64,000 nucleotides of DNA, taken from NCBI GenBank assembly GCA_022649135.1, contig JALCNP010000004.1, positions 119,019 through 183,018 on the forward strand. The letters run 5' to 3'. Positions 8,291 through 16,656 of the stretch are shown here, piece by piece (positions within the stretch are counted from its first letter, which is position 1; each line of letters opens with the position of its first letter). The notes beneath the pieces were generated by a model. It was not told where the DNA came from, ran no database searches, and saw only the letters and a program-made list of their open reading frames with translations. Source of the DNA: Bifidobacterium sp. GTDB taxonomy: Bacteria > Actinomycetota > Actinomycetes > Actinomycetales > Bifidobacteriaceae. Both the position numbers and the translations under genes were made by a program.

Positions 8291-9550
8291 TTACTGGTTC
8301 ATTGCGTTTTCGATTGTTTTCTGTGATTTGTCCAATCCGGTCTGCACACTTTGCTTCCCGGCCCAGGTCTGGGACATGCCGTCCGACACTGCCTGTGTTA
8401 TCTGGCTCCACTTCGGATCAAATGGTGGGGCATAAGTGTTCTGGGAGGACTTCGCGAATACGCTCAGGTCGATGCCTGATTTGTTCCAGCTCGCCTGTGT
8501 GAAGGATTTGTCGGAGGCCGCTGCAAGATTGGCCGGAACATCAAGCGCGTTTTCCGCAATCGGCTTTTGCCCTTCCTTTGAGGTTAAGAACTTGACGATT
8601 TTCACCGCATCATCCTTATGCTTGCTCTGCGAGGAGATCGCTAAGGCATTCGAGAACATGGGTACCGCTCGATCCTTGCCGTGCCACATCTGCGCGATAC
8701 CCCAGTGAAACTTTGCGTTCTTCAGTGCGGCGACGTTCCAGAAACCGGTTACTTCCATGGCAAGCTTTCCCTGTGCGAACAGCGGATCGGCTCCGCTGTC
8801 TGTTAGATCTGCGGGCGTGGGGGCGACTTTGTACTTGTACATGAGGTCCTGATAGAACTGCATCGCTTCGACGTCGGCCTTAGAATTGATGACCGGCTTG
8901 CCTGAGCTGTTGATAACGCGTCCGCCGTTCTGATACATCCACGTCATGTACCATGCCCACCAGTCACCTTCGCAGTATGCCCATGTTTCAGTTTTATTGC
9001 CGTCTCGCTTGACCAGCTTTTTGGCGTTGGCAAGGAATGTGTCCCAGTTCCAATTTTCATTGGGGTATTCGACGCCTGCCGCGTCGAATATGTCCTTGTT
9101 GTAGTACACGACCGCGGGCGCAGAGCGATCGGGGGCGCCGTACATTTTTCCTTTATAAGAATATGCAGTTACGTTAGATTGTCCAAAGGTCGCCTTTGCC
9201 TCGGGGAAGTAGGGAGACAGGTTGGCGAGCTGTCCGCGGCTCGAATAGGCGTTGATGTTTTCGGCCATTTCCAATATGTCCGGTGCCGTTCCTCCTGCAA
9301 ACATGGTTTGGATTTTGGTGTCATAGTCCTTCGCAATGTACTGAAGCTTGACATTGATGTTAGGATACTTCTTTTTGGCGAGATCGAGCCTTTCCTGCAT
9401 GGTCGTCTTATCGATGCTGCCACCCCAGATAGTGAGCACGAGATCCTTGCTTGATGATGAGCTGCCGCAGGCGGCAAATGATGCAACCATTGCGCAGGCA
9501 GCCGCAATTGAGCATAGCCGCTTTATTTTTCGACCGATTCCAGTTTTCAT
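8291..9550 (-). CDS. Sugar ABC transporter binding lipoprotein
   Basis: The 419-residue protein has a lipoprotein signal peptide with lipobox FAAC (Cys about 28) and a Ser-rich linker, then an extracellular solute-binding family 1 fold (VLTIWGGSIDKTTMQERL; EVTGFWNVAALKNAKFHWGIAQMW). It would capture the substrate outside the membrane for the two downstream permeases. Transcription appears to start from the operator-flanked promoter at about 9666-9694, under the divergent LacI regulator. The ligand is inferred only from the co-transcribed GH35 enzyme. Confidence 0.9.
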   Translation of the reverse strand: MKTGIGRKIKRLCSIAAACAMVASFAACGSSSSSKDLVLTIWGGSIDKTTMQERLDLAKKKYPNINVKLQYIAKDYDTKIQTMFAGGTAPDILEMAENINAYSSRGQLANLSPYFPEAKATFGQSNVTAYSYKGKMYGAPDRSAPAVVYYNKDIFDAAGVEYPNENWNWDTFLANAKKLVKRDGNKTETWAYCEGDWWAWYMTWMYQNGGRVINSSGKPVINSKADVEAMQFYQDLMYKYKVAPTPADLTDSGADPLFAQGKLAMEVTGFWNVAALKNAKFHWGIAQMWHGKDRAVPMFSNALAISSQSKHKDDAVKIVKFLTSKEGQKPIAENALDVPANLAAASDKSFTQASWNKSGIDLSVFAKSSQNTYAPPFDPKWSQITQAVSDGMSQTWAGKQSVQTGLDKSQKTIENAMNQ

Positions 9551-9636
9551 GGGAAGCTCCTTTTCTCCGTGTCCGCAGACTTGGCATCTTTATCAAATCT
9601 GCGGTGCGCCTTTGCGGCGAATAAGAATATCCGCTG

Positions 9637-9694
9637 TTGACACGTATAAGTAAGTTGCAAGCTATAATATACAATTACTGTTGATACGTGTCAA
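9637..9694. promoter_or_regulatory. Divergent promoter with two LacI-type operators
   Basis: TTGATACGTGTCAA (9681-9694) is a near-perfect 14-bp palindrome. TTGACACGTAT (9637-9647) is a second copy of the same half, so TTGACACGTAT and ATACGTGTCAA form an 11-bp inverted repeat at the two ends of the region. On the minus strand TTGACA (9694-9689), 17 bp and TATATT (9671-9666) form a good promoter whose -35 is inside the operator. On the plus strand TTGACA and TATAAT are 20 bp apart. The layout fits repression of the binding-protein operon and autoregulation by the LacI protein at 9819. Confidence 0.7.
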
Positions 9695-9818
9695 ATAGAG
9701 TATTGCGAACCTTCGCTCGCAATCGGGTTATTGTAGATTGGAATCGATGTCAGCTTGCCGGCCACGCTGTTTTGGCACGTTGGCGCCGACAACGATTTCG
9801 GGTGCGAAGGAGAGCGAT

Positions 9819-10847
9819 ATGGTCACGATGCGGGATGTAGCTGCAAGGGCGGGCGTTTCCCAGGCGACGGTTTCCTATGCTATGCACAACGATCCCAGCA
9901 TCTCAGGGAAAACCCGGGACAAGGTCCTTCGAGCGGCCAGAGAGCTCGATTACTCCGCGAACCTTTCCGCTCGTAGTCTGCGCTCTGGGAAAAGCGGAGC
10001 AATAGGTCTCGTTGTCCAGGAACTAAGCAATCCATATTCCTCTCATCTGGCCGACGCCATTTCGCGCTATGCTCTGAGCCGGGGGATGCAGACCATCACC
10101 CAACAAACCCTGTATCAGGGGGAAAACGAAACGTCGATTCTCGAACACGTAGTGAGCGCCTTCTGCGATGCCGTTATCTTCAGTCCCAGTGAGTTGAGCG
10201 GGGCGCAGATCAAGGCATTGCTCAACGGCAAGCCCGCGATGCTTCTCGCCCCCACCGACCAGCATCCGGGCTTTGACACTATAGATACGCCTTGCAAGGA
10301 GGGATTCTTTACTTCCACCTCATATTTGCTGTCCACGGGATGTACAAAGCCTGTCTTTTTGGGCACATCGTGTTTTCATAACACTCGGGATCGGTTTTCC
10401 AATGCATCTGCGGTTCAGCGCGCGACAGGCTTTGAGCTTGCGCTACGGCGTAATGGGCTTCCCGCCGGTGCGGATCGTTTCATTGAGACTAAAGGTTGGA
10501 ATATGGAAGATTCGAGGCAGGCCATGCTCCGTGTGCTTGATCATGGTCTGGAGTTCGATGCCGTCGTGTGTGTCAACGACCTGTCTGCGTTGGGGGCCAT
10601 GAGGGCGTTGCAGGAACGCGGTATCCGGATACCCGAGGATGTAAGCGTCATGGGTTTTGATGGGATCGAACAGGGGTGCTACACGACCCCCTCACTGAGC
10701 ACAATTAGTTTCGACTTCGACGACATGGCCCGTCAAATCGTGGACACCTTGGTCCTCAGAATCAACGGCAACAAGACCATGAGACCCCAAAGGCTTGTGG
10801 CAGGATACAGTCTCACGGTTCGTGAATCCACCCGTGCGCGCCGCTGA
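9819..10847 (+). CDS. LacI-family regulator of GH35 locus
   Basis: The 342-residue protein begins with a LacI helix-turn-helix (MRDVAARAGVSQATVSYAMHN) and hinge (YSANLSARSLRSGKSGAIGLV), followed by a periplasmic-binding-like ligand domain (VVCVNDLSALGAMRAL; IRIPEDVSVMGFDG). I chose ATG 9819, which has GAAGGAGAG six bases upstream, rather than the track start at 9738. It is divergent from the GH35 transport operon and close to two palindromic operators, so it is probably a local repressor released by a galactoside-derived sugar. Confidence 0.88.
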   Translation: MVTMRDVAARAGVSQATVSYAMHNDPSISGKTRDKVLRAARELDYSANLSARSLRSGKSGAIGLVVQELSNPYSSHLADAISRYALSRGMQTITQQTLYQGENETSILEHVVSAFCDAVIFSPSELSGAQIKALLNGKPAMLLAPTDQHPGFDTIDTPCKEGFFTSTSYLLSTGCTKPVFLGTSCFHNTRDRFSNASAVQRATGFELALRRNGLPAGADRFIETKGWNMEDSRQAMLRVLDHGLEFDAVVCVNDLSALGAMRALQERGIRIPEDVSVMGFDGIEQGCYTTPSLSTISFDFDDMARQIVDTLVLRINGNKTMRPQRLVAGYSLTVRESTRARR

Positions 10848-10941
10848 CTTCTCCCATGGCGCTGCGCGCAAAGCTTTGCACGTTATACTGGTGCGTAATC
10901 GTAATAAGGACAACGATGTCCTCAAGGAATAGGAGTGTGGT

Positions 10942-11811
10942 GTGATTATGGCTGGTACATATGTGGTGACGGGCTCGGCTTCGGGAATGGGCAGGGCGAT
11001 AGTGACAAGGTTGCAGTCCGAAGGGAAACGTGTGATAACCGTCGACCTGCATGATGCCGATGTCGTTGCCGATCTCTCCACCGTGCAGGGGCGAACCGAG
11101 GCGTCGCGAAAGGTGCTGGTGCTTTCAGGCGGGCTTCTGGAGGGCGCGGTCATGGCCGCTGGCCTGGGCCCGCGGCCGGGGAAAGAGTTTGTGCGCCTGA
11201 TTGCCCAGGTCAACTATTTCGGCGTCGTGGAACTGCTCAACGCCTGGCATGACGCGTTGGCGGCGGGCAAGGCGAAGGTGGTGGTTATCGGAAGCAATTC
11301 CACGACCGCCACCCCCCTGGTCCCCAGAACCGCGGTGCGGGCCTTCCTCCATGGCGATGCGAGGACCGCCATCGGGGCCGTGCGCATCTTCGGCAAGGCG
11401 GCGCCATCCATGATCTACGCGGCGTCCAAAATCGCAGTGACTCGGTGGGTGCGGCGCAGCGCCACAGCGGCGCGATGGGTGGATGAGGGAATCAGAATGA
11501 ACGTTCTGGCCCCGGGTGCCATCATGACGCCGCTGCTCGAAAAGCAGCTGTCCACTCCTGAGGAACGTCGCAACATCGAGGCGTTCCCACTGCCCGTGCG
11601 TCATTACGGCACCGCCGAGGGAATCGCTGCCTGGGTGACGATGATGCTCTCTCACGAGGCTGATTTCATGTGCGGGAGCGTCGTGTTCGTCGATGGCGGA
11701 AGCGATGCCTATCTGCGTCCCGACGCATGGCCCAAGCAGGTTCCGGGAATTCAGCTTCTTGGATATATGCGCAAAATGAAGGCATGGGGCGAGCGCGGCA
11801 AGCTTCGTTGA
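10942..11811 (+). CDS. Short-chain dehydrogenase/reductase (SDR)
   Basis: The 289-residue protein has the Rossmann motif TGSASGMG near its N-terminus, Asp after beta-2 (TVDLHDADV), and a catalytic YAASK motif in the segment APSMIYAASKIAVTRW. The C-terminal SVVFVDGGSDAYLRP is typical of classical SDRs. It resembles the branch containing 3-alpha-hydroxysteroid dehydrogenase-like enzymes, with a rather long segment between the NNAG-equivalent region and the active site. The start is GTG 10942 (AGGAG six bases upstream); ATG 10948 is the alternative. It stands alone between the LacI gene and tRNA-Leu, so the substrate is unknown. Confidence 0.8.
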   Translation: MIMAGTYVVTGSASGMGRAIVTRLQSEGKRVITVDLHDADVVADLSTVQGRTEASRKVLVLSGGLLEGAVMAAGLGPRPGKEFVRLIAQVNYFGVVELLNAWHDALAAGKAKVVVIGSNSTTATPLVPRTAVRAFLHGDARTAIGAVRIFGKAAPSMIYAASKIAVTRWVRRSATAARWVDEGIRMNVLAPGAIMTPLLEKQLSTPEERRNIEAFPLPVRHYGTAEGIAAWVTMMLSHEADFMCGSVVFVDGGSDAYLRPDAWPKQVPGIQLLGYMRKMKAWGERGKLR

Positions 11812-12028
11812 TGTTTCGCCGTTGACGTTTCGTCCGCTAACCCGGATCCTTGCATGGAGCGGGCTATTCGTTGAGATTCTCCGCGATGACGCCCATCAGC
11901 TGTTCGCGGCTGTTCGACCTTGTCGCCGCTCGTCCTGCGCACGTGAGCCATACATGATGGCGGGAGTAGGGATATGATTGCAAATTCCCGGATCGTTGAC
12001 GTTTCAACAATCCGGGGATTTGCATCTC

Positions 12029-12114
12029 TGGTGCGAGCGGGGGGAGTTGAACCCCCACGAGCATTCGCTCACTGCCACCTGAAGACAGCGCGTCTACCAT
12101 TCCGCCACGCTCGC
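12029..12114 (-). tRNA. tRNA-Leu (CAG)
   Basis: The reverse strand folds as a class II tRNA: acceptor GCGAGCG/CGCTCGC, anticodon stem CTGTC/GGCAG with loop TTCAGGT (anticodon CAG), a long variable arm (TGAGCGAATGCTCGT), T-loop GTTCAACTC and an encoded CCA end. The long variable arm and the anticodon agree on leucine. Confidence 0.95.
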
Positions 12115-12135
12115 AGACAAAAGTTCAAGTTACCA

Positions 12136-12909
12136 TCAACTTGGTCCGAGCGCAACTTCTCTGCTGCGTGTTGCGTGGTCGGCGTCCCGCCCCCTCCAAC
12201 GAACGTGATGCCCTCCGGCTCCGATCTCGAAATGGCATCGTGCGCACCCGGCGCCCACGTAGGCGAAAAGTCCTTCCGTGGGTCTGATGGACACCGAATC
12301 GTCTTCATGGAGCACGAAGACGAACGGCTGCTCGCTCAGCGATGTCGGAGCCAGGCTCGCCGCCCGCACCCCCTCGCGGAACCATCCGGGCACGGCTCTG
12401 TGAGAGGGGACCGCGCAGAGTCGATCGAGAGGTTTGCTATGGTGTCTGCCTCCTGCCCGCGCCCCATGGCCAAAGGAAAGAACGCAGACGAGTCGCTCAC
12501 CCGGGATCAGCGACCACCATCCGTCGCGGGGGTCGTCCAGCACGGCCCAGCATGTCTCCAGATTCATCTGCACGATGCCCAGGCAGATTCTTTCGCCGAA
12601 ATATCCGATGCGCGTCTGCAGGGAGGCCTGGGGCTCCCGCCCGGCATCGATGATTCCTGTGAGGGGGTCCGTTCCCTGATCGGGACCGATCAGTGCGACC
12701 GCGTTGTGTACACCCCTGAATCTGCCGTAGTGGGTCGCATGCCCGCAGAAGGCGTCATCCAGACCGTGGGCCATCTGGCAATGCAGACCGGATTCGGCGT
12801 TGCATCGACCGATCAGATTCTCCAGTTCGCGCAGATCCGCATCGTCCACGGCTTCGTCCGTGTACAGGCGCACCGCATGGCGTCGTTCCATCGCTTCGTG
12901 TAGATCCAT
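12136..12909 (-). CDS. Nitroreductase-family flavoprotein
   Basis: The 257-residue protein has a nitroreductase-like N-terminus (EAMERRHAVRLYTDEAVDDADLRELENLI), a central segment NAVALIGPD, a GYFGERICLGIVQMNLETCW helix and a late APTSLSEQPFVFVL segment that resembles the conserved region (APSAMNRQPW) of the family. These enzymes use FMN to reduce nitro or quinone-like substrates with NAD(P)H. It lies upstream of tRNA-Leu on the same strand with only 21 bp between and could be co-transcribed with it. Physiological substrate unknown. Confidence 0.75.
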   Translation of the reverse strand: MDLHEAMERRHAVRLYTDEAVDDADLRELENLIGRCNAESGLHCQMAHGLDDAFCGHATHYGRFRGVHNAVALIGPDQGTDPLTGIIDAGREPQASLQTRIGYFGERICLGIVQMNLETCWAVLDDPRDGWWSLIPGERLVCVLSFGHGARAGGRHHSKPLDRLCAVPSHRAVPGWFREGVRAASLAPTSLSEQPFVFVLHEDDSVSIRPTEGLFAYVGAGCARCHFEIGAGGHHVRWRGRDADHATRSREVALGPS

Positions 12910-12964
12910 CCCGTGCCTCCCGGCCGCCGTGCCTTGCTGGTTCCTATGATATTCGCGGATTCGT

Positions 12965-14266
12965 CTAGCCTCGGCTCCCGTGGGCGTAGAACCGCGTCAG
13001 CGTCCTGTCCCGGAATCCGTCGAAATCACCCTCGTCTATCGATGCCCGTATGTCATCAAGCAGGGTCACGAAGAAATGCTCGTTGTGAATGGTGGCGAGT
13101 GTGAATCCGTTGAGTTCCCTGGCACGCAGCAGATGATCGACATATGCCCGAGAATAGTGCGTGCACGTGTAGCAGGTGCAGCCCTCCTCCAGCGGTGCGA
13201 AGTCGTGCTTGAACTCGGCCCGTTTGACGTTGTAGCGCCCGTCTCGTGTGAAGATCGCGCCGTTGCGCCCGCATCGTGCCGGGGCCACGCAGTCGAAGGT
13301 GTCCCCGCCGTTCTCCACGCAGGCGAAGATGTCGTCGACGGCGGCGATGCCCAGCACGTGCCGGGGCCTGTCCTGTGGCATCTCGTCGCATATCCAGGCA
13401 CAGGTGTTCCCGATGATCCGTTTCTCTATCGCCCCTCCGATGCCGACTCCGTCGAAGTCGAGCGAGGCTATCTGCCGCGCCGCATGCCGGCGGAGATCCT
13501 CGTAGTTCGCCCCCTGAACCACCCCGTACAGCGCCTGGTATGGTTTGCCCGTGCGCGATTCGGTGAGCCGTTTGTGCTCGACGACGCACCTCTGGGCCCA
13601 GCGGTAGGTGCGTTCCACCGAATTCTCCTGATACCGGCGCGTGTTCATCAGGGTGGTGAGCTCGTCGAAGGCGAACATGATGTCGGCGCCGATGTGGTGC
13701 TGTATTCCCATGGATATCTCCGCGCTGAAGCGGTGCCTTGCCCCGTTCAGAGGTGATTTGAAGGTCACGCCGTCCTCGTCGACGAAGGCGTGCCGCTCCT
13801 TTCCCTCGGCGATCACGTCATCGGACTTCATTCCGGTGACATCCATCGCGAGGGTTTTTTTGAAGCCCGCTCCGAGCGAGAGCACCTGGAAGCCTCCCGA
13901 ATCGGTGAATGTGGGGCGGTCCCAGTTCATGAAGCGGCCGAGCCCCCCGGCCTCGTCAAGCACGTCGGGCCCGGGCCTTTCGAAGAGATGGAAGGCGTTT
14001 GACAGAAGACATTGCGCGCCCAGATCCTTCATCGCCTCGGGCAGGACGGCCTTCATCGCGGACTGGGTCGCCACAGGCACGAAAGCAGGTGTTCGTATGT
14101 CCCCGTGGGGGGTGTGGATGATGCCCGTGCGTCCATAGCGGGCGCCGTTTCTGCCTTTGCCGCCGTCGCCGCGGGGAAGGCGGGTGATGGTTTCGAAACG
14201 GAATGCACTGCGTCTGCCCGGCTCGTCCGGCGCCGCGCCGTGCGGCTTTTCAAGAAGACTGGTCAT
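12965..14266 (-). CDS. tgt: Queuine tRNA-guanine transglycosylase
   Basis: The 433-residue enzyme exchanges guanine-34 for a queuosine precursor base in tRNAs with GUN anticodons. It shows IIHTPHGDIRTPAFVPVATQ, the catalytic-region motif TFTDSGGFQVLSLG, the second Asp in FAFDELTTLMN, and the zinc site CTCYTC with the downstream ATIHNEHF. There is an N-terminal extension of about 40 residues with a basic, low-complexity stretch. No other queuosine gene is near, so the organism may salvage the base. It is divergent from the htrA gene with a 285-bp gap. Confidence 0.95.
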   Translation of the reverse strand: MTSLLEKPHGAAPDEPGRRSAFRFETITRLPRGDGGKGRNGARYGRTGIIHTPHGDIRTPAFVPVATQSAMKAVLPEAMKDLGAQCLLSNAFHLFERPGPDVLDEAGGLGRFMNWDRPTFTDSGGFQVLSLGAGFKKTLAMDVTGMKSDDVIAEGKERHAFVDEDGVTFKSPLNGARHRFSAEISMGIQHHIGADIMFAFDELTTLMNTRRYQENSVERTYRWAQRCVVEHKRLTESRTGKPYQALYGVVQGANYEDLRRHAARQIASLDFDGVGIGGAIEKRIIGNTCAWICDEMPQDRPRHVLGIAAVDDIFACVENGGDTFDCVAPARCGRNGAIFTRDGRYNVKRAEFKHDFAPLEEGCTCYTCTHYSRAYVDHLLRARELNGFTLATIHNEHFFVTLLDDIRASIDEGDFDGFRDRTLTRFYAHGSRG

Positions 14267-14551
14267 ACGTTCACTCTAGGCGAAGCCCTGAATGGGCCGT
14301 CGGTGGATGGGCGTGCGCGGGGAGGTCCCTGTAAAATCGTTTGTTTCTGCTATTATGTGGGCACCGTATGCGGTGATGTTGTGTGGATTGGACGCGGATT
14401 CGGGCAATGCGGTGCGGATTTGGGTATTTCTCACAACGAACGTTCAGGAAACTACCAGTGCGGGTATCTTTACTCATATATAGCGATTTGCAGGCGGTGA
14501 GACAGATTTATTGAGAATACGGAGCACCGCTCGATACACTAAGGAGCAGCA

Positions 14552-16549
14552 ATGGCTGAAGAACATAACGGCGAGTGGAGAGACCAGAGCGAACAGCCGC
14601 ATGACAACACCCAACCGGTTCCGCCTGTACCGGCATCGGACGATTCCGATCAGCCGACGTCCGTTTCTCCCTGCAACGATTCCCCCGAGGCGGACGGCTT
14701 TACTTGGCCCGGGCACGGCGATGATGCGGATTCCTCGCAGAGCCCGACGGCTCCCCTGGACATGAACGAGACGGGACCGGCTTCGGACGATGAGCCGACC
14801 GAGACGATTCCCGACGCCGCAGGGCGGAACGAAGCTCCGGGGGCCGGCTCCGATGCCGCTCCCGCCGCCGACGGCCAAGCCCCGACACAGTCCATTCCCT
14901 CGGCTGTGGAACCGTCGGGATATCGGCCCGCACCGGAGTATGGCGCCTATGGGCCGGTACCGACCCAGCAGCAGCCTTCCCAACAGCCCGCCGCCGCTCA
15001 GCCCACGCAGCAGATCCCTCCTGCAAGCGGTGCCGGAAGCGACACGAACCCGTATTTCACGGGCAACCCCTTTGTCAATCCCGACGGCCGCAATGCGAAC
15101 GGACAGGATCCGCGAGACGGGAACTCCTTCAGCAACCCCTTCGGAATGCCCCAGAATCCCCAGAATCCGCAGGACCCGCAGAACGGTGGCTCCCCGATTC
15201 CCGGCGGCGGGTCGCCCCAAGGGCCGGGCATGCCTCCCCAGAGCCCGATGATGGGGGGGTACCCCAACCGCAACAGGAGCGGCATGCCGGTGAGAACCGC
15301 GAACAATGTGGTGGTGGCGGTCGTCGCCGCGCTCGTCGCCGCCGCATTGTGCCTGGGTGTGGGGTATGCCGCGTTGACGAACGGCTGGGTCACGGTGCCC
15401 TCCACCAGTTCCCTGGCAAGCGTGAACTCGAACAAGTCGGGCTCCGGAAGCTCAACGACGAAGGGAGGGAGCACGGCGGACTGGACCACCGTTGCCAAGT
15501 CGGTGTCCGACTCCGTCGTCTCCATACAAACCCAGCTGTCGAACGCCACTGCGAAGGGTTCGGGGGCGATTCTTGACTCGAAGGGGTACATCGTCACGAA
15601 CAACCACGTGATTTCGGGAGCGAAGTCCATCGAGGTCACGCTGTCCAACGGGCAGATGTATTCGGCGCAGGTGGTCGGCACGGACACCACGACGGACCTG
15701 GCGGTGATCCGGTTGGACAACCCGCCCAGCAACCTCAAGGCCGTGGAGTTCGCCGATTCCGATAACCTTGCGGTCGGCGAGGGCGTCATGGCCATAGGCA
15801 ACCCCCTCGGCTATGATGACACCGCCACGACCGGCATCGTCTCCGCCCTCAACCGTCCCGTGACGGTTATGGACGACAACAATTCCGAGATCGTCACCAA
15901 TGCCGTGCAGATCGATGCCGCCATCAACCCCGGAAATTCCGGTGGGCCGACGTTCAACACCGCGGGACAGGTCATCGGCATCAATTCCTCGATCGCCTCC
16001 ACCACCACGTCAAGCAGCAGCTCCGAGGCGGGATCCATCGGCATCGGCTTCGCCATACCCGCCAACCTCGTCAAGAGGGTGGCCAACGAAATCATCAAGG
16101 ATGGATCCGTCAAGCATGTGATGCTCGGCGTCACGGTTACCAGCACCACGGTGAAGGCCGACGGCGTGACCCGCGGAGGAGCCCAGATCACAGCCGCATC
16201 CGGCGGATCGGCCGTCGTCTCGGGAAGCCCCGCCGACAAGGCCGGCCTCAAGGCCGGGGACACGATCGTCGCCTTCAACGGAAACGCGGTGAACAACAAC
16301 TATTCGCTGCTGGGATACGTACGGGCCGCGGCCCTTGGCGACAAGGTGACCCTGACCATCGTGCGCGACTCCAAGACCATGAACGTGGACGTGACGCTCA
16401 ACCAGCAGGAGTCCGCGGTGAGTGGAAGCAACCGTTCGGACAACAACAACAGCAACAAGAACAACAGCAACAACAACGGGAGCGGCAGCAGCGGCAACAG
16501 CGACAACGGGGACGACGGTGGCATCACCGACCCGTTCGGTCTGTGGTAA
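14552..16549 (+). CDS. htrA: HtrA/DegP-type membrane serine protease with PDZ domain
   Basis: The 665-residue protein has a long cytoplasmic Pro/Gln/Gly-rich N-terminal region (about 1-250), one transmembrane helix (NVVVAVVAALVAAALCLGVGYAAL), an extracellular trypsin-like domain and a PDZ domain (SGSPADKAGLKAGDTIVAFNG). The triad is visible as His in TNNHVIS, Asp in TTTDLAVI and Ser in NPGNSGGP. The tail is Asn/Ser-rich and ends in DPFGLW. It would degrade or sense misfolded exported proteins. The start has AAGGAG ten bases upstream. A perfect hairpin terminates it against the convergent pdxR gene. Confidence 0.93.
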   Translation: MAEEHNGEWRDQSEQPHDNTQPVPPVPASDDSDQPTSVSPCNDSPEADGFTWPGHGDDADSSQSPTAPLDMNETGPASDDEPTETIPDAAGRNEAPGAGSDAAPAADGQAPTQSIPSAVEPSGYRPAPEYGAYGPVPTQQQPSQQPAAAQPTQQIPPASGAGSDTNPYFTGNPFVNPDGRNANGQDPRDGNSFSNPFGMPQNPQNPQDPQNGGSPIPGGGSPQGPGMPPQSPMMGGYPNRNRSGMPVRTANNVVVAVVAALVAAALCLGVGYAALTNGWVTVPSTSSLASVNSNKSGSGSSTTKGGSTADWTTVAKSVSDSVVSIQTQLSNATAKGSGAILDSKGYIVTNNHVISGAKSIEVTLSNGQMYSAQVVGTDTTTDLAVIRLDNPPSNLKAVEFADSDNLAVGEGVMAIGNPLGYDDTATTGIVSALNRPVTVMDDNNSEIVTNAVQIDAAINPGNSGGPTFNTAGQVIGINSSIASTTTSSSSSEAGSIGIGFAIPANLVKRVANEIIKDGSVKHVMLGVTVTSTTVKADGVTRGGAQITAASGGSAVVSGSPADKAGLKAGDTIVAFNGNAVNNNYSLLGYVRAAALGDKVTLTIVRDSKTMNVDVTLNQQESAVSGSNRSDNNNSNKNNSNNNGSGSSGNSDNGDDGGITDPFGLW

Positions 16550-16580
16550 GGGCCGGGCGGTAGTCCCGCAAGGATGCGAA

Positions 16581-16620
16581 TCATGAGCCCGTACCTGGGT
16601 GCCCCGGTACGGGCTCATGA
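16581..16620. terminator. Perfect hairpin between htrA and pdxR
   Basis: TCATGAGCCCGTACC pairs over 15 bp with GGTACGGGCTCATGA across a 10-nt loop, in the 107-bp gap between convergent genes. It has no T-run on either side but is well placed as a bidirectional terminator. Confidence 0.7.
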
Positions 16621-16656
16621 TTAGCGCATCCACCCGGTTGGGGTGCAACGTGTCCG

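Noticed and set aside
12029-12114. tRNA-Leu and tRNA-Gly as integration sites of a mobile element
   Set aside because: No integrase gene, no partial tRNA repeat and no change to phage-like genes was seen next to either tRNA.
16440-16515. AAC/AGC repeats near 16440-16515 as a repeat element
   Set aside because: They are the in-frame Asn/Ser-rich tail of the HtrA-type protease, not a separate repeat or CRISPR.
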